Shown: in pieces, positions 1 through 6,696 of the stretch | How positions within the stretch are numbered: position 1 is the stretch's first letter | How the letters are laid out: every line of letters starts with the position of its first letter | From: CAYLYM01 sp964387645 | GTDB lineage: Bacteria; Calditrichota; Calditrichia; RBG-13-44-9 | DNA length: 6,810 nucleotides | Assembly: GCA_964387645.1 (NCBI GenBank) | Contig: CAYLYM010000156.1 | Coordinates: forward strand, 1 to 6,810 | Direction: 5' to 3' | Notes under the pieces: generated by a model | Told to the model about the DNA's origin: nothing | Databases searched by the model: none | What the model saw: only the letters and a program-made list of their open reading frames with translations | Program-made: the position numbers and the translations under genes

Positions 1-1
1 C

Positions 2-1555
2 ACGAGCAAAGGTTTTATGGTAGGTGGTATTTTGCGAGATGTAACCGATCAGAAACGCATTGAGCAAGCTTTAAGAGAAATTCATCGTCGCAATGATGCC
101 CTGATTAGAGCTATGCCTGACACACTAGTGATTCTCAGGCGAGATGGAACCATACTTGATTTCAGATTGAGTCAAAGAGAAAAGAAATTAATTAATTCAG
201 AATCTTTAATAGGGAAAAATATTAAAGATTTGAAAATTCCAAGGTCCGAATTGAAAAAGTTATTTGAAGTGATCAATAAAGCTTTATCGACTTCACAAGT
301 ACAATCATTCGAATATGAAACAGAAATCCAGGGAAATATGTTTATATACGAGGGTAGAATAGCCCCATTTAACGAGAATACAATCATTGCTAATGTTCGT
401 GACATAACCGAGCGGAAACGTTTAGAAGAGGAACTGTTAAATAGCGCCAAGCTGGAATCTCTGGGTGTTTTAGCTGGTGGCATTGCCCACGATTTCAATA
501 ATTTGGTAACTGCTATCCTGGGTAATATTTCTCTGGCAAAGATGTTTCTACACCCTGAAGACAAAGCTTATGAGCGATTGACAGCAGCAGAGAAAGCTTG
601 TGCCAGGACAAAAGATCTTACCAAGCAATTATTAACCTTTTCCAAAGGGGGGGTGCCTGTTAAGAAAAGCATGTCCATCGAGGAACTAGTGAGGGATACT
701 GTTAATTTTGCATTAAGAGGAACGAATGAAAAGTGTAAGTTTTTCTTTGAAAAAAATCTCTGGCCGGTTGAAATTGATGAGGGACAGATTAGCCAGGTTT
801 TCCAAAACTTAATTATTAATGCAGATCAGGCGATGCCAGAAGGGGGAATGATTTATGTCAGTTGTAAGAACTATGTAGTTAAATCTAATGATTCTTTTCC
901 TCTAAAGCCTGGAAAGTACGTTCAAATTGCTATTAAGGATGAAGGTACAGGCATTCCCAAAGAATATATTCATCGAATTTTCGATCCTTATTTCACAACA
1001 AAACAAAAAGGAAGTGGTCTTGGATTAGCCACAGCCTACTCTATTATACAAAAACATGCAGGGTATATAACTGTCGAATCGGAATTTGGTAAAGGGGCTA
1101 CTTTTTATATTTATTTACCTGCTGCGATTTGTAAAAGAACCTCAAGAAAAAGTAAGAAAAAATCATTTTTTAAGGGAAAGGGAAAAGCCCTGATTATGGA
1201 TGATGAGGAAGTGGTGAGAGAAGTTGCAGGTAAAATGTTTTCTCAATTAGGATTTCAAGTGGATTATGCCAGAGATGGTAAGGAGGCAATTAAATCATAT
1301 AGGAACTGTTTAAATTTGAACAAACCTTATTCGATTGTGTTAATGGATATAACTATCCCTGGTGGCATGGGAGGGAGAGAAACTATTCGAGAGTTGTTAA
1401 AAATCGATTCAAATGTAAAAGCCATTGTCTCGAGTGGTTATTCAAACGATCCCATAATGTCTGATTATAAGAAGTACGGATTTGCGGGGGTTATTGCCAA
1501 ACCCTATAGAATTGATGAACTCAGTAAAGTCTTAAAAGAAGTACTTAAGTGGTAG
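2..1555 (+). CDS. Hybrid sensor histidine kinase (PAS-PAS-HisKA-HATPase-receiver), 5' end cut by the window
   Basis: Cytoplasmic-type signalling kinase that autophosphorylates on histidine and should pass the phosphate to its own C-terminal receiver. The frame is open to the left edge. The first ATG (base 17) falls inside the last strand of a PAS/PAC domain (LRDVTDQKR), so the real start lies upstream. Numbering from that ATG: a second PAS domain at about 22-135, with RRDG at 41-44 and a closing RDITERKR; a dimerisation/H-box helix with AGGIAHDFNN, phosphoacceptor His158; the N box with Asn264 and Asn268; the G1 box DEGTGIP from Asp308; FDPYFTTK; the G2 box GSGLGLA from Gly332; a Lys-rich linker at about 370-390; and a receiver from about 391 with acidic pair Asp395/Asp396, phosphoacceptor Asp444 in LMDITIPGG, Ser473 and Lys495 (AKPYR). 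All catalytic residues are present, so it looks functional. The H box is of the NtrB-like type. There is no transmembrane segment or DNA-binding output in the visible part; the sensed signal and downstream target are unknown. The gene converges on the next one. Confidence 0.95.
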   Translation, partial: TSKGFMVGGILRDVTDQKRIEQALREIHRRNDALIRAMPDTLVILRRDGTILDFRLSQREKKLINSESLIGKNIKDLKIPRSELKKLFEVINKALSTSQVQSFEYETEIQGNMFIYEGRIAPFNENTIIANVRDITERKRLEEELLNSAKLESLGVLAGGIAHDFNNLVTAILGNISLAKMFLHPEDKAYERLTAAEKACARTKDLTKQLLTFSKGGVPVKKSMSIEELVRDTVNFALRGTNEKCKFFFEKNLWPVEIDEGQISQVFQNLIINADQAMPEGGMIYVSCKNYVVKSNDSFPLKPGKYVQIAIKDEGTGIPKEYIHRIFDPYFTTKQKGSGLGLATAYSIIQKHAGYITVESEFGKGATFYIYLPAAICKRTSRKSKKKSFFKGKGKALIMDDEEVVREVAGKMFSQLGFQVDYARDGKEAIKSYRNCLNLNKPYSIVLMDITIPGGMGGRETIRELLKIDSNVKAIVSSGYSNDPIMSDYKKYGFAGVIAKPYRIDELSKVLKEVLKW

Positions 1556-1604
1556 CAATTCAAAAGATATTTTATGAAGTATTGAATGAAATTGATTGTT
1601 CAGT

Positions 1605-2513
1605 TCAGAGGTGGAAAGTTTTCTTTCCCGATTGACAGGAGGTTGAATAAATTTCGTGGGCATCTTTTTCTAAACCGCAATATTCAGCCCGAACATAGCA
1701 ATCCCGGTAGTCTAAATTTCCTTTTAGACATAGCAAACTTCGGCGTGAGTGGGAATGGTGATTTTTCAAGTATAGGACATCGACCAGGGCACCAAAGGGA
1801 CATTGGACACAGCTTTCTGGCTGTTCGTTAAATTCAGTCGCTGTCTCGCGAACGATGAGCACTTGTTGATCATTCCAGTAAGGAGGTTCACCCTCCTCTA
1901 TAATTTCTATTCGCCGGAAATTTGTTAAAATTAATCGCCCCTGAGCTGTTTTTAACCGGGCTATGGCTTCAATTTTAGTTCCTCGACCCAATTTGATTTT
2001 CTGATAATAGTTGGATGAGATAAGGCCATAAACATAATCATCCATGTGGTACCGATCTAAAAAGATATTCTTGAAAATGAGAATATATCCTTTAAAAGAT
2101 AGATGCTCGGCTTTAGGATAAATTCTTTTTTGAAAATGTGGTTTTATCCCACTCACAATTCCGGAAATCTCAATGTCGCGATATTGAATCTGTTCTAACC
2201 AATCCTCAAATTTATCTAGTTCTTCGAGAAAGTTAAGGTATTGTTCTTCGTCGATTTGTAATTCCGGATAGTTATGGACTTTTTCTTCATAGAAATAACG
2301 GCAACCAAAACATTTACGACCTACCTGGCGAAAACCGCGGTGGCATTTTTTCTGTTTGCTTAATAATTTACATTTCCAACGAAAATAGAAACAACCTTGC
2401 GGAAAACATTTTTTCTCCTTTAGAATATGATAAACAGATATTCGATTTTTAAATCCACGGTGAGAATCGTGATGGCAACTGAAAATGTCGGTTCTCTTAT
2501 ATAAATTTTTCAA
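1605..2513 (-). CDS. Cysteine-rich protein of unknown function, putative zinc-cluster plus OB-like fold
   Basis: I do not recognise this 302-residue protein as a named family. The N-terminal third carries Cys13-His14-His15 and His18, then Cys36, 41, 48, 57, 68 and 71, ending in C-F-G-C, which looks like one or two metal-binding knuckles. An acidic helix-like stretch follows (about 86-110). Then comes a beta-rich segment, about 113-205, whose pattern (EISGIVSGIKP, KGYILIFKN, GRLILTNFRRIEI) is compatible with an OB fold. The C-terminal part has C235-x2-C238 and Cys262, 272, 279 and 293, a second likely metal site. It has no signal peptide or membrane helix, so it is probably cytoplasmic. No ATG is available before residue 156. 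The frame runs back to a TAA at 2547-2549, and the best start is TTG at 2513, preceded by a weak purine-rich GAGAG. A longer or ATA/ATT-initiated form cannot be excluded. It converges with the kinase (49 nt between stops) and diverges from the degraded MocA gene. The length of the frame and the ordered Cys pattern argue that it is a real gene. A role in nucleic-acid or redox binding is only inference. Confidence 0.7.
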   Translation of the reverse strand: MKNLYKRTDIFSCHHDSHRGFKNRISVYHILKEKKCFPQGCFYFRWKCKLLSKQKKCHRGFRQVGRKCFGCRYFYEEKVHNYPELQIDEEQYLNFLEELDKFEDWLEQIQYRDIEISGIVSGIKPHFQKRIYPKAEHLSFKGYILIFKNIFLDRYHMDDYVYGLISSNYYQKIKLGRGTKIEAIARLKTAQGRLILTNFRRIEIIEEGEPPYWNDQQVLIVRETATEFNEQPESCVQCPFGALVDVLYLKNHHSHSRRSLLCLKGNLDYRDCYVRAEYCGLEKDAHEIYSTSCQSGKKTFHL

Positions 2514-2602
2514 TTGCTTTCTCTCTGCTTTATTTAAAAATAGATATTAAACCAGTTTGTCGCAATGGGAATTTTACCTTAATATAAAATGGATATATGA
2601 TC

Positions 2603-2618
2603 TCATCAATCTAGATGA
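2603..2618. repeat. Small inverted repeat TCATC-N6-GATGA
   Basis: Two perfect 5-base arms flank AATCTA, and the 8-bp palindrome ATCTAGAT lies at its centre. It sits about 90 bases upstream of the Cys-rich gene's TTG start and could be an operator half-site pair. In sequence this AT-rich it may equally be chance. Confidence 0.25.
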
Positions 2619-2659
2619 TTCTCCTCTGTATTGTGTTCATTAAATTTTATATTAAATAA

Positions 2660-2687
2660 TTGGATATTGAATTTATATGTATATTTG
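2660..2687 (+). promoter_or_regulatory. Possible Bacteroidota-style promoter for the degraded mocA-xdhC pair
   Basis: TTG at 2660-2662 and TATATTTG at 2680-2687 fit the TTG / TAnnTTTG pattern known from Bacteroidota, with 17 bases between them and about 20 bases to the ATG at 2708. The region is so AT-rich that a match is easily fortuitous, and the organism may not use this promoter class. Confidence 0.2.
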
Positions 2688-2707
2688 ATTCGGAATGAAT
2701 TAAAAAA

Positions 2708-3386
2708 ATGATCAGAGCCAAATTAGATAAAAACGATAGGTGAGCTACTGTTGATGGTTTAATTCTGAGTGCTGGTTACTCCACACTTATGGGTGAATTT
2801 AAACCCCTCAAATTATATTTAATGATAAGCTTTTTTATATAATATTATAATATTAATTCAAAAATTGCACCAACTTGCCACAAAGAGTGGTTGTTACTGG
2901 ACATAAAAGAGAAGAAATTGAAGTGAATTTAACTGTCTGGTTTAATTTAAGTTTTTCAGGACATATAATAGACAAAGAGGAGTTGTCTTTTGATATGGAG
3001 AGCTTGTCTAATAAAATTTTTTACGTCTTTAATCCGGAGTTTAGTTCAGATATGTTTATTTCTTTAAAGACGGGACTGGAACATCTGAGAAATGTAGATT
3101 GGATTCTTTATCATTTTGTCGATCAGCCACACCTTCCTGAACGGTTTTATTACCAATTTGTCCAACAAATAGACCTGGCATTTGATTGGATACAACCCAT
3201 TTATCAGAAAAAGAAAGGTCATCCTGTTCTTTTCAATTGGAAAGTTGCCGAAGCTATTCGGCTTGCCAGTAAAAATCCACATTGAGAGAAATTTCTGGGA
3301 AAATGAATTTTTAGAAAAAATACTGAAAGTGTGAATATCTACAAATTCTTCAAGATTTTGATTATGCATCGGATACGAAAAAATAA
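2708..3386 (+). pseudogene. mocA: Decayed MocA-type molybdenum cofactor nucleotidyltransferase
   Basis: MocA-type enzymes transfer CMP (or GMP for MobA) to molybdopterin. Three pieces align in order with that family. Piece 1, frame of 2708: GLILSAGYST at 2756-2785, then LMGEFKPL at 2786-2809. This is the nucleotide-binding loop, in which the usual STRMG arginine reads Leu. Piece 2, bases 2857-3282: RVVVTGHKREE, NPEFSSDMFISLKTGLEHL, DQPHLP, and IQPIYQKKKGHPVLF, matching the family's NP.y..Gm..S, DqP and GHPvlf motifs. Piece 3, frame of 3282: LREISGKMNF, then EYLQILQDFDYASDTKK ending at TAA 3384-3386, the equivalent of the family's C-terminal iLlDiDTpeDy. Lesions: TGA at 2741, a frame change with stops in 2838-2856, a frame change near 3271-3282, TAG at 3312 and TGA at 3324. 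The ancestral length of about 210 residues fits the family. The longest single frame (TTG 2875 to TGA 3285) lacks both the nucleotide-binding loop and the C-terminus, so it should be inactive. MocA versus another MobA-like transferase is inferred partly from the XdhC neighbour. Confidence 0.8.
2838..2853. repeat. 8-bp tandem duplication TATAATAT x2
   Basis: Copies at 2838-2845 and 2846-2853 are identical and adjacent. They overlap a perfect 14-base palindrome, AATATTATAATATT, at 2841-2854. The repeat sits exactly between the nucleotide-binding loop of the mocA remnant and its VVVTG strand, where the reading frame changes. An extra 8 bp moves the downstream frame in the direction observed. Confidence 0.8.
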
Positions 3387-3388
3387 AT

Positions 3389-3393
3389 AGGAG
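3389..3393 (+). promoter_or_regulatory. Strong Shine-Dalgarno site of the xdhC fragment
   Basis: AGGAG ends 8 bases before the ATG at 3402 and begins just after the last stop (3384-3386) of the mocA remnant. This fixes the XdhC start and shows the two genes had operon-type spacing. The site is intact although both genes are damaged. Confidence 0.75.
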
Positions 3394-3401
3394 AAGGGAC
3401 C

Positions 3402-3611
3402 ATGAACATATTTGAAAGATTAGCCCAATTAAAAGCGGAGAAAAATCACTTTGTTCTGGCACCTGTTGTTAAAACAGTTGGATCAAACCCGGGAAAAGTC
3501 GGTTTTAAAATAATTGTTGAAGCTGATGGGGGTACTGAGAGTGAAATTGCCCTGAGTTTGGCGGCGCAAATTCAGGCCGTGCAGAATGGAATTCATTTTG
3601 CGCAATTATAG
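3402..3611 (+). pseudogene. xdhC: XdhC/CoxI-family N-terminal fragment, prematurely terminated
   Basis: Intact XdhC proteins bind molybdenum cofactor and support its sulfuration and insertion into xanthine dehydrogenase-type enzymes; they are usually about 250-380 residues. Here only 69 codons remain. MNIFERLAQL, FVLAPVVKTVGSNPGKVGFK and IIVEADG match the family's N-terminal pattern (vLatVV.t.GStPr..GaKmlv..dG) almost position by position. The next family motif, G-T-[IV]-G-G-G-x-[LV]-E, is replaced by SEIALSLA, with all its glycines gone. The tail (AQIQAVQNG) still looks like the following helix. The frame then ends at TAG 3609-3611, and the rest of the N-terminal domain and the whole Rossmann-like C-terminal domain are missing. 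Start at ATG 3402 behind a good Shine-Dalgarno site, 15 nt after the mocA remnant. It may still be translated, but it should not have XdhC activity. A dedicated short protein derived from XdhC is the alternative. Confidence 0.7.
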
Positions 3612-3619
3612 CAATTATA
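3602..3619 (+). repeat. 9-bp tandem duplication GCAATTATA x2 at the xdhC stop
   Basis: Identical copies occupy 3602-3610 and 3611-3619. Because 9 is a multiple of three, each copy with its following G gives the same codons CAA-TTA-TAG, so the xdhC fragment has two in-frame TAG stops (3609-3611 and 3618-3620). The duplication lies exactly at the point where XdhC similarity ends. Confidence 0.8.
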
Positions 3620-4024
3620 GGAAAATAGAATGGGAAAGACTTTCATATTTAGTGAGGCAATAGCATCGATTTTATCTCTGTGTGTTTAGTTGGGATTAAC
3701 TGTTAAAAAATTCTACCGCATTTATTTAGCACAGACCGCCGATTGAGATGGTCTACATTCCTTACACTGGTGATGGACAGAAATGATTGTATGTTGTTGA
3801 GGCTTAGGGGAAAATAAAAGAGCGATTGGGCATAGACATAAATCTGACAAGGTAGTTTGGTGGTTCCCACAGATTAGTTGTATGTCGCTTACTATTTCAG
3901 CTATGAAGGAATTAATTTTTATTCATTGGATCTCAAAAACGAATCGAACGAATATCCAATTTACCTGTTGAAATCAATATTCTGAAATAACAGGTTTCTC
4001 CGGTAATAACAAAACTGTCTGTAT
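3612..4024. other. Gene-free stretch between the xdhC fragment and the outer-membrane gene
   Basis: About 410 bases in which all plus-strand frames are broken by frequent stops. I see no convincing gene, tRNA or insertion sequence. It could be the eroded remainder of xdhC, but no family motif can be read with confidence; the best is a short LGIDINLT at 3826-3849, vaguely like the family's C-terminal GLDIGA.T. It also contains the 3' flank of the minus-strand outer-membrane gene. Confidence 0.5.
3963..3995. repeat. Inverted repeat ACCTGTT-N19-AACAGGT
   Basis: Two perfect 7-base arms (3963-3969 and 3989-3995) lie 30-60 bases downstream of the minus-strand gene's stop. On neither strand is the right-hand arm followed by a T-run, and the loop is long, so it is not a convincing intrinsic terminator. 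It might act as an RNA 3'-end structure or a protein site. Confidence 0.3.
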
Positions 4025-6673
4025 TTAGAGTGAGAACCAGTGGTTAAGCTTAATGAGAAAGATATTCTCTGGGAAAACCTGGAAGAGATCCCGAACGTCA
4101 CGATTCAAAGAAAAATCGCCAAATTCATTTGCAGTGGTGCGATCTTGCGACCATACCAGGTAGAGCTGTGATCCAGGTTTGTATTCCCAGCGGATCACCA
4201 GGTTGGAGCGAAATTGTTTAAAATTAAAATTGGGATTGTCAATTGAATAATCGATCTGGCCGTCTCGGTCTTCGTCGAAATAGTAAGTGTTATCTTCGGA
4301 ATCAAATTGGATTTGTTTGTCGGTGAAGGTTTCAAAACGATCCTGATAATCGGTTGCTTTTGGATGGGTTATCCGTTTAAAATGGCTATAATTGCCAGCC
4401 GACACAAAAGGTTGTCCGTAAAACTGTATACTTAGATTAGGTGTTATACTGTAATTGAACCGAAAGACAATACCAAGCGTTTTTTGTTTCAGCCGGGCCA
4501 TGATATAGCGGTTGTTTCCGTTTATTTCTTCAGTTGTTACATATTGAAGGTTGTCGATATTAAGGGTAAAAGTGGGATTCAACGTGATATTTAAGCAATT
4601 GCTCGGCTTAAAAGAGAGGCTGAATCGAATGTTGTTGGTGTGGCTGATACCATCATCATTCCATTGATTGAAACTGCTTAAAAAAATCTGCCAGCTTTTA
4701 CGAGTGTCACTGTAAATATTAAAAAAGTTGTTCCATCCACCTTCCACTCGCATGGCCGGACCGCCGCGCAGAGCGGTGATCGATAAGCCGTCTTTCTCTC
4801 GATTAATTCCAGTAAAGAATCCCCAGTAATTCAAAAATTGGCCGCCACCGTTAATGTTGCCACCTGTGAACATTTTCTCTCCGCCAAAATTCCAGCCATT
4901 CCATTGATTGATATTAAAATCAATTCTTCGGAAAATACCCACTGGATTAAATTCTCGGTATCCTACCCAAAAATATTGAATGAACCGATCAGCCTGCTGT
5001 AAAAAGCCAAGGTCATTGAGTTCCAATCCGGGCGATCGCCAAATACCGCCTAATACATATCGCCATTTACCGTTACCGACTTTCCCGATATTAACCGAAC
5101 CGCCATGTCCACATAAACTTGTACGGCTGGAATCCAGATGAACATAATTGGCATCGGGACGCTGAAAATACCGGGCCGATGAAGTTTGTACTCGCAACAG
5201 AGCATCCTGATGTCCACGGATATAACTTCCCACCACTTTAAGGTCCAGATAATAAGTCTTGTTATGCCACTGGTGCATTAAATCAATTCCACCAGTGTAA
5301 GCCGATTTGTTTAAGAAGTTGAGGTGGTCATCTTTAATATTTCGATTAGTTGCGGTAAGAATCATCCCAAACGTACTATTTCCTTCCCGAAGATCTTTCT
5401 GGATTCGTCCAACAAAATAATTAGTTAAAGGTTCAACCTTTTCTTCATCTCTGTTGCCTTGACGATCTATCTGGGCTTTTTCATCGGCTGTAAGGGCGTC
5501 CAGTATGCCAACGGACCAGCCACCGGAGGTTTTTCCACTTAATTTGGCTGCGCCAAGAATGGAGGTTTGTTCTGGAACATCAGCGTATTCACCATCGTTT
5601 AGGTCTGGATAATAGCGTGGTTGACGCCCGATCCGCCTGGAATAAAATACTTTTTCTCTGGAAGAACCGCCGTCTCCAATCCCTAACGGGAATTCAAAAA
5701 TGTTTTTGCCCTCGATGAAAAAAGGGCGCTTTTCCTCGAAGAAAGTCTCAAAAGCAGTTAAATTCATTTCAGAAGGATCGGCCTCCACTTGTCCAAAGTC
5801 CGGGTTAATGGTGAAATCAACGGTTAAATCACCTGTTAAACCGATTTTTCCATCCAGCCCTCCACCAAAGAATAAATTTCGACCAGTGGCGAAGGGATTC
5901 CCTTCTTCCCGTTTAAACTTACTTAATCGGCTCACAGAGTAGGGAAGAAGCTCAATTCTTCTGGGTGCCTTAATCCCTTTGATACCTTTGAGATAACCAA
6001 AATAAGATACAAATCCGGCGGCGTCTTTGGGGATCAACTGCCATTCGGTCAATTCCTGCTTGCGGTAAATATACCGGAAAATATTAAGTCCCCAGATATG
6101 TTCACTTTTTTGAGCGAAACGTAACTGACTAAAAGGTATACGCATTTCGGCTATCCAGCCGGAATCGGTTACACTGGTTTTTGCTTCCCAGATGGGATCC
6201 CAGCTATTATCTGGTTGTTCATTATCGTTGGAAAAAATGGCATCTCCCCTTACACCGCCAGCAGTGACGGTGAATCCAAAACCAGTGCGCCTGTCGAAAT
6301 AGCTGTCTATGACTACTCCAACAAAATCACTATCCTGAATATCATCTCGCCGAGATAATCGCCTGCTGATTTTATCTGGTTCTGAATCATAAGCATAAAT
6401 AAGAATGTAAAGATTCTTCTGATCATAACAGATTTTAAAGTAGGTTTTCTCGCTGGGTGGATTACCCTCCACTGGATCGACCTGGATGAATCCATCACCG
6501 TAAGCGGCTCTATTCCAAGTAGAATCGTTTATCTTACCATCAATGGTAGGTGGATGAGGATTGGTTTTAACTGCCCGGTAAACTTTCCGTTCATCGGTAG
6601 GAGATGCGGCAAAAAGATGGGTGAAAAAAATTAACAGCAGGAAGAATACAACACTTCTCATAAGACCATTCAT
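4025..6673 (-). CDS. DUF5916-type outer-membrane protein with N-terminal CBM9-like domain
   Basis: An exported protein of about 882 residues. With ATG at 6673 it begins with a signal peptide (MNGLMRS, a hydrophobic core VVFFLLLIFF, cleavage near LFAA-SPTDE). Next is a domain of about 35-225 resembling family 9-type carbohydrate-binding modules (PPTIDGKINDSTW, a YDSEPD strand, GWIAEMRIPFSQLRF). The rest is beta-rich and carries the DUF5916 hallmark NPDFGQVEADPSEMNL at about 290-305 and EKRPFFIEG at about 314-322. Near the end are DEDRDGQIDY (about 800-809), RWEYKPGSQLYLVW and the barrel-like terminus LIKLNHWFSL. The likely location is the outer membrane. The family's function is not established; a carbohydrate- or polymer-related role is inference from the N-terminal domain. 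The frame is intact and full length for the family. Start choice: ATG 6673 has AGGG directly against it; ATG 6661 has better Shine-Dalgarno spacing and also gives a good signal peptide; TTG 6694 would place an A9 run in the coding region. It is transcribed towards the degraded mocA-xdhC pair. Confidence 0.9.
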   Translation of the reverse strand: MNGLMRSVVFFLLLIFFTHLFAASPTDERKVYRAVKTNPHPPTIDGKINDSTWNRAAYGDGFIQVDPVEGNPPSEKTYFKICYDQKNLYILIYAYDSEPDKISRRLSRRDDIQDSDFVGVVIDSYFDRRTGFGFTVTAGGVRGDAIFSNDNEQPDNSWDPIWEAKTSVTDSGWIAEMRIPFSQLRFAQKSEHIWGLNIFRYIYRKQELTEWQLIPKDAAGFVSYFGYLKGIKGIKAPRRIELLPYSVSRLSKFKREEGNPFATGRNLFFGGGLDGKIGLTGDLTVDFTINPDFGQVEADPSEMNLTAFETFFEEKRPFFIEGKNIFEFPLGIGDGGSSREKVFYSRRIGRQPRYYPDLNDGEYADVPEQTSILGAAKLSGKTSGGWSVGILDALTADEKAQIDRQGNRDEEKVEPLTNYFVGRIQKDLREGNSTFGMILTATNRNIKDDHLNFLNKSAYTGGIDLMHQWHNKTYYLDLKVVGSYIRGHQDALLRVQTSSARYFQRPDANYVHLDSSRTSLCGHGGSVNIGKVGNGKWRYVLGGIWRSPGLELNDLGFLQQADRFIQYFWVGYREFNPVGIFRRIDFNINQWNGWNFGGEKMFTGGNINGGGQFLNYWGFFTGINREKDGLSITALRGGPAMRVEGGWNNFFNIYSDTRKSWQIFLSSFNQWNDDGISHTNNIRFSLSFKPSNCLNITLNPTFTLNIDNLQYVTTEEINGNNRYIMARLKQKTLGIVFRFNYSITPNLSIQFYGQPFVSAGNYSHFKRITHPKATDYQDRFETFTDKQIQFDSEDNTYYFDEDRDGQIDYSIDNPNFNFKQFRSNLVIRWEYKPGSQLYLVWSQDRTTANEFGDFSLNRDVRDLFQVFPENIFLIKLNHWFSL

Positions 6674-6696
6674 CCCTGATTTTTTTTTGAACAATT

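Larger units (their letters stand above)
2514..2707. other. Divergent AT-rich intergenic region
   Basis: About 194 bases between the Cys-rich gene (minus) and the MocA remnant (plus). I see no coding potential. It should hold the promoter of the minus-strand gene and the ancestral promoter of the plus-strand pair. Only weak candidates are visible: a 5-bp hairpin around 2603-2618 and a -33/-7-like pair at 2660-2687, each listed separately. Confidence 0.5.

Noticed and set aside
172..564. 130-codon minus-strand open frame inside the kinase gene
   Set aside because: It is antisense to the PAS/HisKA coding region, its translation has no recognisable motif, and the plus-strand frame is clearly the kinase.
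1557..1587. Inverted repeat ATTCAA/TTGAAT between the convergent kinase and Cys-rich genes as a shared terminator
   Set aside because: A 6-bp AT-rich stem with an 18-base loop and no clean T-run; too weak to call.
1586..1831. 81-codon plus-strand open frame after the kinase
   Set aside because: It lies over the C-terminal, Cys-containing part of the minus-strand gene, has no recognisable motif and looks like its shadow.
3064..3462. 132-codon minus-strand open frame opposite the mocA and xdhC remnants
   Set aside because: The plus strand shows clear MocA and XdhC motifs over the same bases; the minus translation is low-complexity, without a known domain.
3733..3810. Possible coding remnant reading EMVYIPYTGDGQK, stop, LYVVEA
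   Set aside because: Vaguely resembles sugar-dehydrogenase strands, but stops occur after a few residues on either side and no second motif supports it.
3826..3849. LGIDINLT, possibly the C-terminal GLDIGA.T motif of XdhC
   Set aside because: Only a few residues agree, it is bounded by stops, and no other XdhC C-terminal motif (Rossmann loop, DDR) can be read nearby; chance is likely.
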